Assembly: GCF_000820765.1 (NCBI RefSeq) | Contig: NZ_CCYH01000044.1 | Location: 1-64,000, forward strand | DNA from: Candidatus Soleaferrea massiliensis AP7 | GTDB lineage: Bacteria > Bacillota > Clostridia > Oscillospirales > Ruminococcaceae | DNA: 64,000 nucleotides | Direction of reading: 5' to 3' | Part shown: in pieces, positions 28,312-36,996 of the stretch | Layout of the letters: the number at the start of each line of letters is the position of its first letter | Position numbering within the stretch: the stretch's first letter is position 1 | Position numbers and translations under genes: made by a program | Notes under the pieces: model-generated | Told to the model about the DNA's origin: nothing | Databases searched by the model: none | What the model saw: the letters and a program-made list of their open reading frames with translations, nothing else

Positions 28312-28902
28312 TTATGGCTGCTCCTCTTCGGACGCCTGGGCATCCGGAGCCTTGTTCAGGCGCATAAAGACCGGGATGTACATCACAAACGCAAAGATCA
28401 TAAAGAATGCGGAAATGATGACCAGCGTATACACCAAACCGTGCGGCAGCTTCGGAAACGCGACGATCAGCAGCATCACCACATAGAAGATGACGGTGCC
28501 GGCCTTGCCAAACCACTGCGATGAGGTGATTTTGACCTTCTTCACCATCAGGCGGGTTCCGGCGATCAGCATCAGGATCTCCTTGAGGACGACGACCGCC
28601 AGGAAGATGGTCAGCCACGGATAACGCAGCGACACGGCGATACAGACCGACAGCTGGGTCAGCTTGTCGGCGAGCGGATCGATGATTTTGCCGAACTGTG
28701 TGACCATTTTGTATTTGCGTGCGATAAAGCCGTCCAGCACATCCGTCACACCGGAAACGAGCAGGACGACCGCGGCGATGATAAAATACGGCTGTTCCGC
28801 GGCGCCGATGTACAGCACCAAAAACACCGGAATCAGAATGATTCTGAAAATCGAAAGCATGTTGGGGATGTTGATCCCTTTTTTTCTCTCTGTTTGTTCC
28901 AT
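28312..28902 (-). CDS. CDP-alcohol phosphatidyltransferase family protein
   Basis: A 196-residue membrane enzyme with the complete CDP-alcohol phosphotransferase motif: DVLDGFIARKYKMVTQFGK (from about residue 56) continuing into IIDPLADK. Around six hydrophobic helices flank it. It is a second PgsA-like protein; the other is at 47908. It could make phosphatidylglycerol phosphate, cardiolipin or another phospholipid, and sequence alone does not decide. The ATG at 28902 is chosen because GGGAGG lies seven bases upstream. A promoter lies at 29070-29098. A polar QASEEEQ tail ends the protein. Confidence 0.82.
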   Translation of the reverse strand: MEQTERKKGINIPNMLSIFRIILIPVFLVLYIGAAEQPYFIIAAVVLLVSGVTDVLDGFIARKYKMVTQFGKIIDPLADKLTQLSVCIAVSLRYPWLTIFLAVVVLKEILMLIAGTRLMVKKVKITSSQWFGKAGTVIFYVVMLLIVAFPKLPHGLVYTLVIISAFFMIFAFVMYIPVFMRLNKAPDAQASEEEQP

Positions 28903-29069
28903 ATAGTCCTCCCAAGAACACAGAAATGACGATAACCGGCCGGGATGACAGGTCCCGTGCCGTCTCATTTCCATCTCTTTATCTACTCTTTAACGCTTCT
29001 TCCGGCCATGCTTTCAGGAAAAGCCGCCGGCCAGCTCCTTCTTCTACTTCCCCATATTTATTAAACTAC

Positions 29070-29098
29070 ATTATAACATACCCACCGGCAGGTAACAA
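29070..29098 (-). promoter_or_regulatory. Promoter of the phosphatidyltransferase gene
   Basis: TTGTTA (29098-29093), 17 bases, TATAAT (29075-29070) on the minus strand. This implies a leader of about 160 bases. Confidence 0.7.
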
Positions 29099-29187
29099 GT
29101 TCTAACTTCAAATTTATCTGCGGCCCTTTGTGAATTTAGTTCGAATAAAAAGGAATTATCTTTCTATTTATCCATCTGAACCCATCA

Positions 29188-29324
29188 ACCAGAAGAACAG
29201 GCACTTGACCAGATAGGTCTGCTCGATGCCAGCCGCACACTGGATATGCCGTCTTCGGGGAAGAACCAGAGCACCACAACCACGAGCAGCGCGACGGCTC
29301 CCTGGATAAACCCGGGCAGGCCGT
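29188..29324 (-). pseudogene. Degenerate duplicate of the cvpA 3' end
   Basis: About 137 bp closely match the last 50 codons of the neighbouring cvpA gene. The minus-strand translation reads GFIQGAVALLVV, then VVLWFFPEDGISSVRLA. A missing base after that codon shifts the frame before IEQTYLVKCLFFW. An internal in-frame loss of a few codons is also visible. There is no start or upstream part. It is therefore a non-functional partial tandem copy. Confidence 0.8.
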
Positions 29325-29396
29325 TTTAAAGAATCGTTAGAACGAACCCCGCAGCGGAACAAGAATGCACCTTCCTGTTTCTCCATCGGCCTCCAT

Positions 29397-30056
29397 TTAC
29401 CAGAAAAACAGGTACTTGACCAGATAGGTCTGCTCGATGGCGAGCCGCACGCTCGATGCGCCGTCTCCCGGGAAAAACCAGAGCGCCACGTTTGCGAGCA
29501 GCGCGATGACCAGCAGCACGATGGCTCCCTGGATGAAACCGAGCACGCCGCCCAGAAAATAGTTGAACGGGCCCAGCAGCGGAATCCGGTTGACAAACCG
29601 GAGCGAACGCATCAGCCTGCGCACAAGGAACATGCACAGCGCAAACAGGATGCAGAAGATAACCGCGCGGATCATACCGGTGACAACCGGCGCAACAACC
29701 GTGTCGACAAAGGTGGCCGACATATTCTGCACCGAGCCGGACAGGCCCGCGGTCTCAAAGCCGGCCGATGCGACCGCATTGGAGACGTAGCCCGGCAGCG
29801 TGTCGATAAAGCCCTGCAGCGAAGCCGCCAGGTCCGAGGTGTTGAGCTGCGCGGAAAGGCTCGTAACCATGTTATCCCGCAGGAACTGCGTAAATATGAA
29901 CTGGGATACGGTCTTTGCTACGAACATCGCGGCCGAAAAGGCCAGCAGATATCCCAGAAAGGATACCACCGTTCCGGCAAAGCCGCGTTTTGCGCCGCGC
30001 GATATCATATAAATCAAAATCGCAACGGCGACGATATCCAGGATGATGGGAAGCAT
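29397..30056 (-). CDS. CvpA family membrane protein
   Basis: A 219-residue protein with four hydrophobic helices. The N-terminus is IILDIVAVAILIYMISRGAK followed by RGFAGTVV, the CvpA (colicin V production) family opening. MSATFVDTVVAPVVTGM and FVNRIPLLGPFNYFLGGVLG are characteristic later segments. Members are widespread inner-membrane proteins of uncertain function, linked to envelope homeostasis in some bacteria. It is followed by a degenerate copy of its own 3' end and preceded, 100 bases away on the same strand, by a membrane-anchored beta-propeller gene. Confidence 0.85.
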   Translation of the reverse strand: MLPIILDIVAVAILIYMISRGAKRGFAGTVVSFLGYLLAFSAAMFVAKTVSQFIFTQFLRDNMVTSLSAQLNTSDLAASLQGFIDTLPGYVSNAVASAGFETAGLSGSVQNMSATFVDTVVAPVVTGMIRAVIFCILFALCMFLVRRLMRSLRFVNRIPLLGPFNYFLGGVLGFIQGAIVLLVIALLANVALWFFPGDGASSVRLAIEQTYLVKYLFFW

Positions 30057-30158
30057 AAACAGCCCTCCTATCCATTCTATGTAGTGGACACAGAATCAGA
30101 AACTGTGTCCGGGCCTTAAATCCAAATGGCGCCGCGTTTTTCTCTGCGGCATAGGCTC

Positions 30159-31307
30159 CTACTGCTGAACCTTGAGGATATTGGAGGCGTCGGCGGCATA
30201 GATCGTCTCGTTGGCGGTCACCAGAATCTTCTGCAGCGGCCTTTCAAGCCCGATTTCCTTCACCAGCTCGCCGTCCATATTGTAGCACAGGATTTTCTCA
30301 TCTGTCAGCAGATAAATCCTGTCGTTTTGTACCGTCAGCTGTTTGACGGCCTGCTCGAGCACCACCTCTTTCGAAGCCTGCTTGTTTTGGTCAAGCAGGA
30401 CCAGCTTGTTGTCAATGTCCTCCTTCGACCCGCCCAGAATCAGAGCAGTCCGCTCGCCGGCATCGCTGTAATGGTAGAGCTTCTGATCGGCATAATCATA
30501 GACCGCCTTCTCCTGGCCGCCCTCATCAATAGACAGCGCCCTTTTCTCCCCAATCAGCTTGATCTCCCCTTTTTTATAGACAGCCGACAGAATCAGCTCA
30601 TCCGGCAGTTCGTACCTGCCGAGCGGCTCCTCCTGATCGAATTGGAAGATGGTCACCGCGCTGATCATCCTGCCATCCTGCGCGTTGACGGAACACACCG
30701 CCATGCGGCTCTCATCCGGCGAAAACACGACATCACTGACAAAACCGGCCGCGCTGGAATAACGGTACAGCTCCTCGAGCTGCGGGTCGAACACCGTGAC
30801 CACCGCCGCGCTGGACTGTGACCCGGTCACCACCGCAAGCTTGTTTTTCGGCGACAAAACCGCCGTCGTAATCGGATAATCAAACGACTTTTTGTATAAA
30901 TCAGTATCTTTTAAACGGATGGTAACTTCTTTTCCACCTCGTCCAAACAGCGCGATGCGTTCCTTGTTGGCAGAAACGCGCGCCTTGGTCAGATTATGGG
31001 GGGTATCGAAAATCTGCGCGCCGCCGGAATCAAACAGCGCAAAATTGCTTTGTGTCAGCACCACGCAGTTGTTGTCCATTTCATAGAGCCCGATCAGATC
31101 GCCGACCGGCAGACTGCGCGGAAAGGATTTTTCAGAGGAAAGGCCGTCCACATAGCCTTTGAGTTCATCCTGCACCTTCTGGTTGTGCCATAAAAACACC
31201 ACAATACCTGTCAGGATGATCACAATACCCAGAATGATCAGGCTTCGGATCATCTTTCGCTTCCGTCGCTGCCGGCGCAGCTGTTCAATGCGGGTTGCGT
31301 TTGCCAA
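30159..31307 (-). CDS. DUF5711 membrane-anchored beta-propeller-like protein
   Basis: A 382-residue protein. A very basic N-terminus (LRRQRRKRK) and one transmembrane helix (SLIILGIVIILTGIVVFLWH, about residues 22-41) put the remainder outside the cell. The outer part is a run of WD/Kelch-like blades, seen in repeats such as ITTAVLSPKNKLAVVTGSQS and VSDVVFSPDESRMAVCSVN. This architecture matches the DUF5711 family of Clostridia, for which no function is established. It is likely co-transcribed with cvpA. Confidence 0.75.
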   Translation of the reverse strand: MANATRIEQLRRQRRKRKMIRSLIILGIVIILTGIVVFLWHNQKVQDELKGYVDGLSSEKSFPRSLPVGDLIGLYEMDNNCVVLTQSNFALFDSGGAQIFDTPHNLTKARVSANKERIALFGRGGKEVTIRLKDTDLYKKSFDYPITTAVLSPKNKLAVVTGSQSSAAVVTVFDPQLEELYRYSSAAGFVSDVVFSPDESRMAVCSVNAQDGRMISAVTIFQFDQEEPLGRYELPDELILSAVYKKGEIKLIGEKRALSIDEGGQEKAVYDYADQKLYHYSDAGERTALILGGSKEDIDNKLVLLDQNKQASKEVVLEQAVKQLTVQNDRIYLLTDEKILCYNMDGELVKEIGLERPLQKILVTANETIYAADASNILKVQQ

Positions 31308-31357
31308 TCAGGTTCACCGCCTTTCAAATTTTTAACCGGCAAAGCCGATTACTTTCT

Positions 31358-31381
31358 ATCAAAACGCCGGTCAAAACCGGC
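31358..31381 (-). terminator. Possible terminator downstream of truA and repeat A
   Basis: A 6-bp GC-rich stem (GCCGGT/ACCGGC, four-base loop) followed on the minus strand by GTTTTGAT. If real, truA transcripts would read through repeat copy A before ending here. Confidence 0.4.
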
Positions 31382-31484
31382 CGGTTTTTTCATCTTCATA
31401 TGAGCCATCCAGCTCTGTTGAAATACGGGTGAGGAAGATATTCTCTCTCCACAAAACAGAACCGTCCATCGGGAAAGAGCCATT

Positions 31485-31764
31485 CCTCCAAAGCGTGGCA
31501 GAAGCAATGAGGCTAAACGTCAGTTTTTTGAATGGGATGACGCCGCTTGCAGCGACAGTGTCATGAAACAAAAAGGCACAGTACATCGCGGGGCCTCTGA
31601 TCCGAGCCATTGCGGGCACAAATCCGTCATCTGGAAGCTGAAACTACCCAACTCAAAAAAAGCTGCGTGATTGGGGGATTTTTAAGGGGGAGGCAGTCCC
31701 CTTAAACGGCCTTTTCTGGTTACTCTTTTGGCCACCAAAAGAGTAACTGCCACTTTGCCAAGGC
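31485..31764 (+). repeat. Dispersed hairpin repeat, copy A
   Basis: This copy is about 280 bp long. It contains a 12-bp perfect stem GTTACTCTTTTG / CAAAAGAGTAAC (31719-31747, 5-base loop), a G-run/C-run hairpin (31684-31703) beside GATTGGGGGATTTTT, and a distal part matching copies B and C (for example GCCTCATTG and TCTGCCACGC on the complementary strand). Orientation is defined by the order G-run hairpin then GTTAC hairpin, here on the plus strand, opposite to the flanking genes. Confidence 0.85.
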
Positions 31765-31823
31765 TTATTCGGTAAAACAAAGGAAACCTGCCGCGTATCG
31801 GTGTACAAACAGCGCAGCCGCCC

Positions 31824-32579
31824 TCAGCGCAGCGCAGTCTCGTCATAGAACACCTCATCCAGATACAGCCCGCAGGCCGGCGCCGTGCGCCCCGCGCGCG
31901 CCCGCTCCCCGGAAGCGATGATATCGGGCAGCTGCTGCGCCGGGATGCGCCCTTCGGCAACTTCCAGCAGGGTGCCGACGATGATCCGCACCATGTTGTA
32001 CAGAAATCCGTCCCCGGTTATGGAAACCGTCACCATCTCGCCTGAGCGGGAGACCGAACAGTCATAGACGGTGCGCACCGTATCCTCGACATCGCTGCCG
32101 CTGGCGCAGAACGCCGCAAAGTCATGCGTGCCGACAAACGCCTTCGCCGCCCGGTGAAGCTGCGCTTCGTCGATCGGCCGCGCATAGAGATGGCACATCG
32201 AAATCAGAAACGGGCTGCGGACACCACTGTTGCGGATGCGGTAAAGATACCGTTTCCCGCGGCAGTCATACCGCGCATGAAAGTCCATTGGGACCTCGTC
32301 GCAGCTGAGCACCGCGATGTCATCCGGCAGAAGGTTGTTGAGGGCCTTTACAAATCCCCCGCAGGGAATCTTGCTGCCGGTTTTCATATTCAAGGTAAAG
32401 CGGTTCGCGTGTACGCCGGCATCGGTGCGGGAACAGCCCTTGACCTCGTGCCGCGCGCCGGTCAGCCGCTCCAGTGCGTCCTGAAACGCCCCGCAGACGG
32501 TCGGTGCGTTCTGCTGCACCTGAAAGCCATGATAGCGCGCGCCATTATAGGCAAGCTTAAAACGTAAATTTCTCATCAT
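31824..32579 (-). CDS. truA: tRNA pseudouridine(38-40) synthase TruA
   Basis: A 251-residue pseudouridine synthase that modifies positions 38-40 of the tRNA anticodon arm. The N-terminus RFKLAYNGARYHGFQVQQNA and the catalytic KGCSRTDAGVHA (Asp about residue 52) are diagnostic. FLYNMVRIIVGTLLEVAEG near residue 198 is also conserved. Its start overlaps the ecfT stop (ATGATGA). The order ecfA1-ecfA2-ecfT-truA is the classic Firmicutes arrangement, though the usual ribosomal protein genes are missing upstream. Confidence 0.96.
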   Translation of the reverse strand: MMRNLRFKLAYNGARYHGFQVQQNAPTVCGAFQDALERLTGARHEVKGCSRTDAGVHANRFTLNMKTGSKIPCGGFVKALNNLLPDDIAVLSCDEVPMDFHARYDCRGKRYLYRIRNSGVRSPFLISMCHLYARPIDEAQLHRAAKAFVGTHDFAAFCASGSDVEDTVRTVYDCSVSRSGEMVTVSITGDGFLYNMVRIIVGTLLEVAEGRIPAQQLPDIIASGERARAGRTAPACGLYLDEVFYDETALR

Positions 32580-33376
32580 AACAAAATATTCAGGACAATC
32601 ACGCCGGCAAAGCAGATGGTCATAAACAGCGCCGCAAACAGATCCGGCAGCCCCATGTGCAGGATCTTCATGCGGGTGCGGCCCTCGCCGCCCTTATAGC
32701 AGCGGCATTCCATCGCAAGCGCCAGCTCGTCCGCCCGGCGGAACGCCGAGACAAACAGCGGAATCAGGATTGGGATCAGCGCCTTCGCGCGCTGGATCAG
32801 CGAGCCGGTTTCAAGGTCGGCTCCGCGCGCCTTCTGCGCGTTCATGATCTTATCGGTCTCCTCGATCAGCGTCGGGATAAAGCGCAGCGCGATGGTCATC
32901 ATCATGGCAAGCTCATGCACCGGGAACCGGATCTTCTTGAGCGGGCCTAACAGCCGTTCGATGCCGTCGGTCAATGCGATCGGCGAGGTCGTATAGGTCA
33001 TCAGCGACGTGCCCGCTATCAGGCAGACAATGCGCACCAGCATGAAGATCGCCAGGCTGATGCCCTCCCTGGTGATCTTGAAAATCCAGAACTCGACGAT
33101 CGGGGTGCCGGAGACAAAGAACATGTTGAGGATTGCCGTAAACAGGATGATCGGGACAATCGGCTTCATGCTCTTGAGGATCATCCGCGGCGGCACTTTC
33201 GAGATGCCGTAGGTGACAATCAAAAACAGGATGCCGACGAGCAGCCCGAACATGCTGTTTGCGACAAACAGCATGATGATGTACGCAAAGGTCAATACAA
33301 TCTTCATGCGCGGATCCATGCGGTGGATCAGTGAATTTCCCGGGAAATACTGACCGATTGTGATATCCTTAAGCAT
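32576..33376 (-). CDS. ecfT: ECF transporter transmembrane subunit EcfT
   Basis: A 266-residue membrane subunit that couples the two ATPases to exchangeable substrate-binding S components for vitamins and metals. It starts DITIGQYFPGNSLIHRMDPR, typical for EcfT, with five to six helices. The two cytoplasmic coupling motifs are visible as NAQKARGADLETGSL near residue 180 and AMECRCYKGGEGRTRM near residue 230. In the second, Arg-Cys takes the place of the frequent Arg-Gly. It overlaps ecfA2 by eight bases. No S component is encoded nearby, so it is likely a shared module. Confidence 0.95.
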   Translation of the reverse strand: MLKDITIGQYFPGNSLIHRMDPRMKIVLTFAYIIMLFVANSMFGLLVGILFLIVTYGISKVPPRMILKSMKPIVPIILFTAILNMFFVSGTPIVEFWIFKITREGISLAIFMLVRIVCLIAGTSLMTYTTSPIALTDGIERLLGPLKKIRFPVHELAMMMTIALRFIPTLIEETDKIMNAQKARGADLETGSLIQRAKALIPILIPLFVSAFRRADELALAMECRCYKGGEGRTRMKILHMGLPDLFAALFMTICFAGVIVLNILL

Positions 33377-34232
33377 CCGTTTCCCCCCTCAGCAGCTGCA
33401 GCAGCTCGTGTTTGGCCTTTTCCACCGTGTAGACATTGTCGTTCAGATGGAAGCCGCGCGCCTTCAGGTCGTAGAAGACCTGCGTGATCTGCGGCACAGC
33501 CAGCCCGATTTCGCGCAGCTCCTCGACATGCGCGAACACCTTCTCGACCGTGTCGTATAAAAACACCTTCGACTGGTTCATGACCAGCACCTTGGTACAG
33601 TATTTCGCGATATCCTCCATGCTGTGCGACACCAGCAGAATGGTCTTCTTCTGGGCGCGGTGGTACAGGCTGATCTGATTCAGAATCCGGTCGCGTCCGT
33701 ACGGGTCAAGCCCCGCGGTCGGCTCGTCCAGAATCAGCACCTGCGGATCCATGGCCAGCACACCCGCGATGGCGACCCGGCGCTTCTGTCCGCCGGACAG
33801 CTCGAACGGGGATTTCTCCAGATGCTTTTCCTTCAGTCCTACAAAGCCAGCCGCCTCGCGTACCCGGCGGTCGATCTGCTGTTCATCCATGCCCATGTTC
33901 TTCGGGCCGAACGCGATGTCCTTATATACCGTTTCCTCAAACAGCTGGTATTCCGGATACTGGAAAACCAAACCGACCTGGAAACGGAATTTCCGGATTT
34001 CCTTCTCATTCTCCCACATATCCTGCCCGTCGATGTAGATCTTGCCGGAGGTGGGACGCAGCAATGCGTTGAAATGCTGGATCAGCGTGGATTTTCCCGA
34101 TCCGGTGTGGCCGATGATGCCGACGAACTCCCCTTCCTCGATCGACAGGTTCAGATCGTCGACCGCCACCTTTTCATAGGGAGTGTTCTGGTTGTAGACA
34201 TAGGAAAGATGTTCTGTTTTAATGATTTCCAT
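33369..34232 (-). CDS. ecfA2: ECF transporter ATPase EcfA2
   Basis: A 287-residue ABC ATPase. Walker A is [20 protein letters not shown] near residue 40. The Q-loop is in [20 protein letters not shown], the signature is [20 protein letters not shown] near residue 140, and Walker B is [16 protein letters not shown]. The Q-loop Gln-Tyr-Pro-Glu pattern is typical of ECF ATPases, which hydrolyse ATP as an A1-A2 pair. Its start lies within the end of ecfA1 (14-base overlap), indicating coupled synthesis of the pair. Confidence 0.95.
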   Translation of the reverse strand: MEIIKTEHLSYVYNQNTPYEKVAVDDLNLSIEEGEFVGIIGHTGSGKSTLIQHFNALLRPTSGKIYIDGQDMWENEKEIRKFRFQVGLVFQYPEYQLFEETVYKDIAFGPKNMGMDEQQIDRRVREAAGFVGLKEKHLEKSPFELSGGQKRRVAIAGVLAMDPQVLILDEPTAGLDPYGRDRILNQISLYHRAQKKTILLVSHSMEDIAKYCTKVLVMNQSKVFLYDTVEKVFAHVEELREIGLAVPQITQVFYDLKARGFHLNDNVYTVEKAKHELLQLLRGETDA

Positions 34233-35079
34233 ATCTTCCCTCCATCAGCTTCTGCAGCGCATCGACACATTCTTCTGGATATAGGATGTCCTGCGGCAGC
34301 GGGAAGCCCGCCTTGCGCAGCTCATAGATCAGTTCGGTCGACTGCGGGACGTCCAGCCCGATGTCCTTGAGCAGCTCCACCTGGGAAAACACCCTGCGCG
34401 GCTCGTCGTCCAGCAGGATTTTTCCGCGGTCCATGACCACCACGCGGCCTGCCTGAGTCGCCTCGTCCATATAGTGTGTGATCAGGATAACCGTGACACC
34501 CTCATCCCGGTTCAGCCGCTTGATGGTCTTCATGACCTCTCGGCGTCCCTTCGGGTCGAGCATCGCGGTCGGCTCGTCCAGCACGATGCACTGTGGCTTC
34601 ATCGCGAGGATGCCGGCAATCGCAACCCGCTGCTTCTGTCCGCCGGACAGCTGATGCGGCGCGCGGTCGCGGTATTCATACATCCCAACCGTTCTGAGCG
34701 CCTCGTCCACCCGTTCCCGGATTTCCTTCGGCGGCACGCCGAGGTTTTCGAGCGCAAACGCGACATCCTCTTCCACAATCGTGGCAACGATCTGGTTGTC
34801 CGGATTCTGGAAGACCATGCCGACATTCTGCCGGATATCATAGAGCTTGTCCTCATCCTTGGTATTGATGCCATTTACGGCGACATCACCCCTATAGGGC
34901 GTGAAGATCGCATTGAAATGCTTGGCAAGCGTCGACTTGCCGCAGCCGTTATGGCCTAAAATCGCCACAAACTCGCCGGAGCTGATCTCAAGCGAGACAT
35001 CCTCCAGCGCGTTGACGATCACCTCGGCCTCATCGTCGTATGTAAAATAGGCGTGGCCTGCACGAATCATACCGGTCAA
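34219..35079 (-). CDS. ecfA1: ECF transporter ATPase EcfA1
   Basis: A 286-residue ABC ATPase and the first gene of the ECF cluster. Walker A is [20 protein letters not shown] near residue 38. [20 protein letters not shown] is the Q-loop region, [20 protein letters not shown] the signature, and [20 protein letters not shown]alker B. Pairing with EcfA2 and EcfT forms the energising module. Upstream lies an unrelated methyltransferase gene, 96 bases away on the same strand. Confidence 0.95.
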   Translation of the reverse strand: MTGMIRAGHAYFTYDDEAEVIVNALEDVSLEISSGEFVAILGHNGCGKSTLAKHFNAIFTPYRGDVAVNGINTKDEDKLYDIRQNVGMVFQNPDNQIVATIVEEDVAFALENLGVPPKEIRERVDEALRTVGMYEYRDRAPHQLSGGQKQRVAIAGILAMKPQCIVLDEPTAMLDPKGRREVMKTIKRLNRDEGVTVILITHYMDEATQAGRVVVMDRGKILLDDEPRRVFSQVELLKDIGLDVPQSTELIYELRKAGFPLPQDILYPEECVDALQKLMEGRYGNH

Positions 35080-35175
35080 ATTGGATTGGCACCTCCATCT
35101 ATTTCAAGGTCGCTTTGTTTCTATAGGATTGGCAGGGTTTCCGCCGCATATGCGGGATATGAGGGGCGGGACGCC

Positions 35176-36054
35176 TTAAAACAGGCTCTCGCGCAGATAG
35201 AGCGCGGAGCATCCGCAGGGCAGGGCGTAATCGCTCTCGGTGACCGGGAGTCCCAGCTCGTTTGCGATGAAAAGCCCTTTGTTCCGCGAACCGACTGTCG
35301 TGCCCAGGATGTACTGCATCACCGAAGCGGACAATCCGGTCGTGTAGGAGTTGATCAGGAAGGCCACCGGATCGTCGGACAGCAGCTTGGAACACAGTGC
35401 CACAAAATCGTAGATTTCGTCCTCGAGCTTCCAGATTTCTCCGCCGGGGCCGCGTCCATAGGACGGCGGATCCATGACGATGACGTCATACCGCCGTTTT
35501 CTTCGGATTTCGCGTTCCACGAATTTTTTGCAGTCGTCCACAATCCAGCGGATGGGCTTGTCCGCAAGGCCGGAGAGGGCCGCGTTTTCCCGCGCCCAGT
35601 TGACCATCCCTTTCGAGGCGTCTACATGGCAGACCTGCGCGCCGCCCGCCGCGCAGGCAAGCGTCGCGCCGCCTGTGTAGGCGAACAGGTTCAGCACGTT
35701 TAACTGCCTTCCGCCGGCGTTTTCAATGACCTTGCGCAGAAAATCCCAGTTGTATGCCTGCTCCGGAAACAGGCCGGTATGCTTGAAGCCGGTCGGCTTG
35801 ATGCGGAAGGTCAGGTCCCCGTAACGGATGTCCCATTCCTTCTTCGGCATATTGTATTCTTCCCAATAGCCGCCGCCGGTTTTGGAGCGGATGTATCGGG
35901 CGTTCGCCTTGTACCAGAGCTTGTTGTTCTTTGGCGTGCGCCAGATGACCTGCGGGTCCGGGCGGATCAGGATGGTATCGCCCCAGCGTTCCAGCTTTTC
36001 CCCGCCGGTACAGTCGATGAGCTCGTAGTCTTTCCAGTTTGTTGAAAGCAACAT
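35176..36054 (-). CDS. Class I SAM-dependent RNA methyltransferase (RlmI/RlmK-like)
   Basis: A 292-residue methyltransferase. The SAM-binding motif I is NVLNLFAYTGGATLACAAGG near residue 120, preceded by the family-typical KHTGLFPEQAYNWDFLRKVI. The catalytic-type motif IV is DVIVMDPPSYGRGPGG near residue 190. This pattern groups it with RlmI and the C-terminal half of RlmL, which act on 23S rRNA, but the exact target base is uncertain. It lacks the N-terminal PUA domain of RlmI; the first 100 residues are a beta-rich domain instead. Confidence 0.82.
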   Translation of the reverse strand: MLLSTNWKDYELIDCTGGEKLERWGDTILIRPDPQVIWRTPKNNKLWYKANARYIRSKTGGGYWEEYNMPKKEWDIRYGDLTFRIKPTGFKHTGLFPEQAYNWDFLRKVIENAGGRQLNVLNLFAYTGGATLACAAGGAQVCHVDASKGMVNWARENAALSGLADKPIRWIVDDCKKFVEREIRRKRRYDVIVMDPPSYGRGPGGEIWKLEDEIYDFVALCSKLLSDDPVAFLINSYTTGLSASVMQYILGTTVGSRNKGLFIANELGLPVTESDYALPCGCSALYLRESLF

Positions 36055-36239
36055 AGATGGTTTTCCTTCCCCTTCAGCGGTGTCTTCTCTTTCTTTTTTT
36101 CCTCATGGCTGATTTCATTCATCGATGGCTCGATGACTATATCGCTTGATCATTGCCGCTGTCTGGCGGCTTTGTTCGTTTTCCTTGACAGGTGTTTTTG
36201 TACGGATGTGCGGCGCATCGGCCGATGTTTGCCTGTCTG

Positions 36240-36530
36240 CCCCGGCAAGGTGGCAGTTACTCTTTTGCGTGGCCAAAAGAGTAACCAGAAAAGGCCATTC
36301 AAGGGGTCTGCCGCCCCCTTAAAAATCCCCCAATCACGCAGCTTCTCCGGAATTGGGCAGTTCCTGCGTCGAGATGACGGCAGGCCGCCCGCCATAGCTC
36401 AGTTCAGAGGCACCACGTTGCGCAGTGCTCCAATGTATCTCCGTTCTGTCGCTGTCAGCTTTATCTTCCAACAACGCACAAATCTCGTCTAGCCTCATTG
36501 TTTCTACCACGCTATAGCGGGAATCGTTCT
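36240..36530 (-). repeat. Dispersed hairpin repeat, copy B
   Basis: Matches copies A and C over about 290 bp. The perfect 12-bp GTTAC hairpin is at 36256-36285 with a 6-base loop, one base longer than in A and C. The C-run/G-run hairpin is at 36301-36320, and the distal part includes CCCCCAATCACGCAGCTT and TAGCCTCATTG. The reference strand is minus. It sits between glmM and the methyltransferase. Confidence 0.85.
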
Positions 36531-36740
36531 TTTTAGGATAGAACTGCATTGAAACTGATTTTGCTGATGCAAAAAACCTGCTTTCCAATATGGTATTCAG
36601 TTACCTCTCAGCCTTTGGTTTCAGGGTACTAAAAAAGCATCCTTTCACCGCGAAATCCTCCGCTGCTAGCCCTGCCCAACCACTCTGCCCAAAACCAAAC
36701 GCCGCCCGCAGGCGGCCGATACAGATAACGGGATGTCTGA

Positions 36741-36860
36741 GGGGGATTTTCAAGGGGGGCCATCTGGCCCTAAGCGCCTCTGTGCATGGCCCCCCTTGAA
36801 CGGCCTTTCTTGGTTACTTCTTTGGCCGCGCAAAGAAGTAACTACCACATTGCCAAGTGT
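36741..36860 (+). repeat. Dispersed hairpin repeat, partial copy D
   Basis: About 120 bp in the plus orientation. The G-run stem is enlarged by paired extra bases (GGGGGGCCAT with ATGGCCCCCC, holding an insert of about 20 bases). The second stem is GTTACTTCTTTG / CAAAGAAGTAAC, where two positions differ from copies A-C and both are compensated. Further short dyads follow to 36962. The rest of 36055-36996 holds copy B and no gene. Confidence 0.8.
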
Positions 36861-36996
36861 CACTTGGTAACAACGTAAGATCACTGGCCTTCAGTGGTAA
36901 AAAACCACACTGCCAAGTGGAACCTGGCAAGCATATTGTGACCGCTGAGACTCAGCGGTCCCCCCCCATCGTGCATGGATATTTTACCTGCACGAT

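Noticed and set aside
31719..31747. Rho-independent terminator (GTTAC hairpin of the repeats)
   Set aside because: No T-run follows the stem in any copy; copies occur in both orientations relative to genes.
36133..36492. Small proteins encoded by the dispersed repeats (KVAVTLL-type peptides)
   Set aside because: The frame shifts between copies because of a one-base loop difference; stems, not peptide, are conserved.
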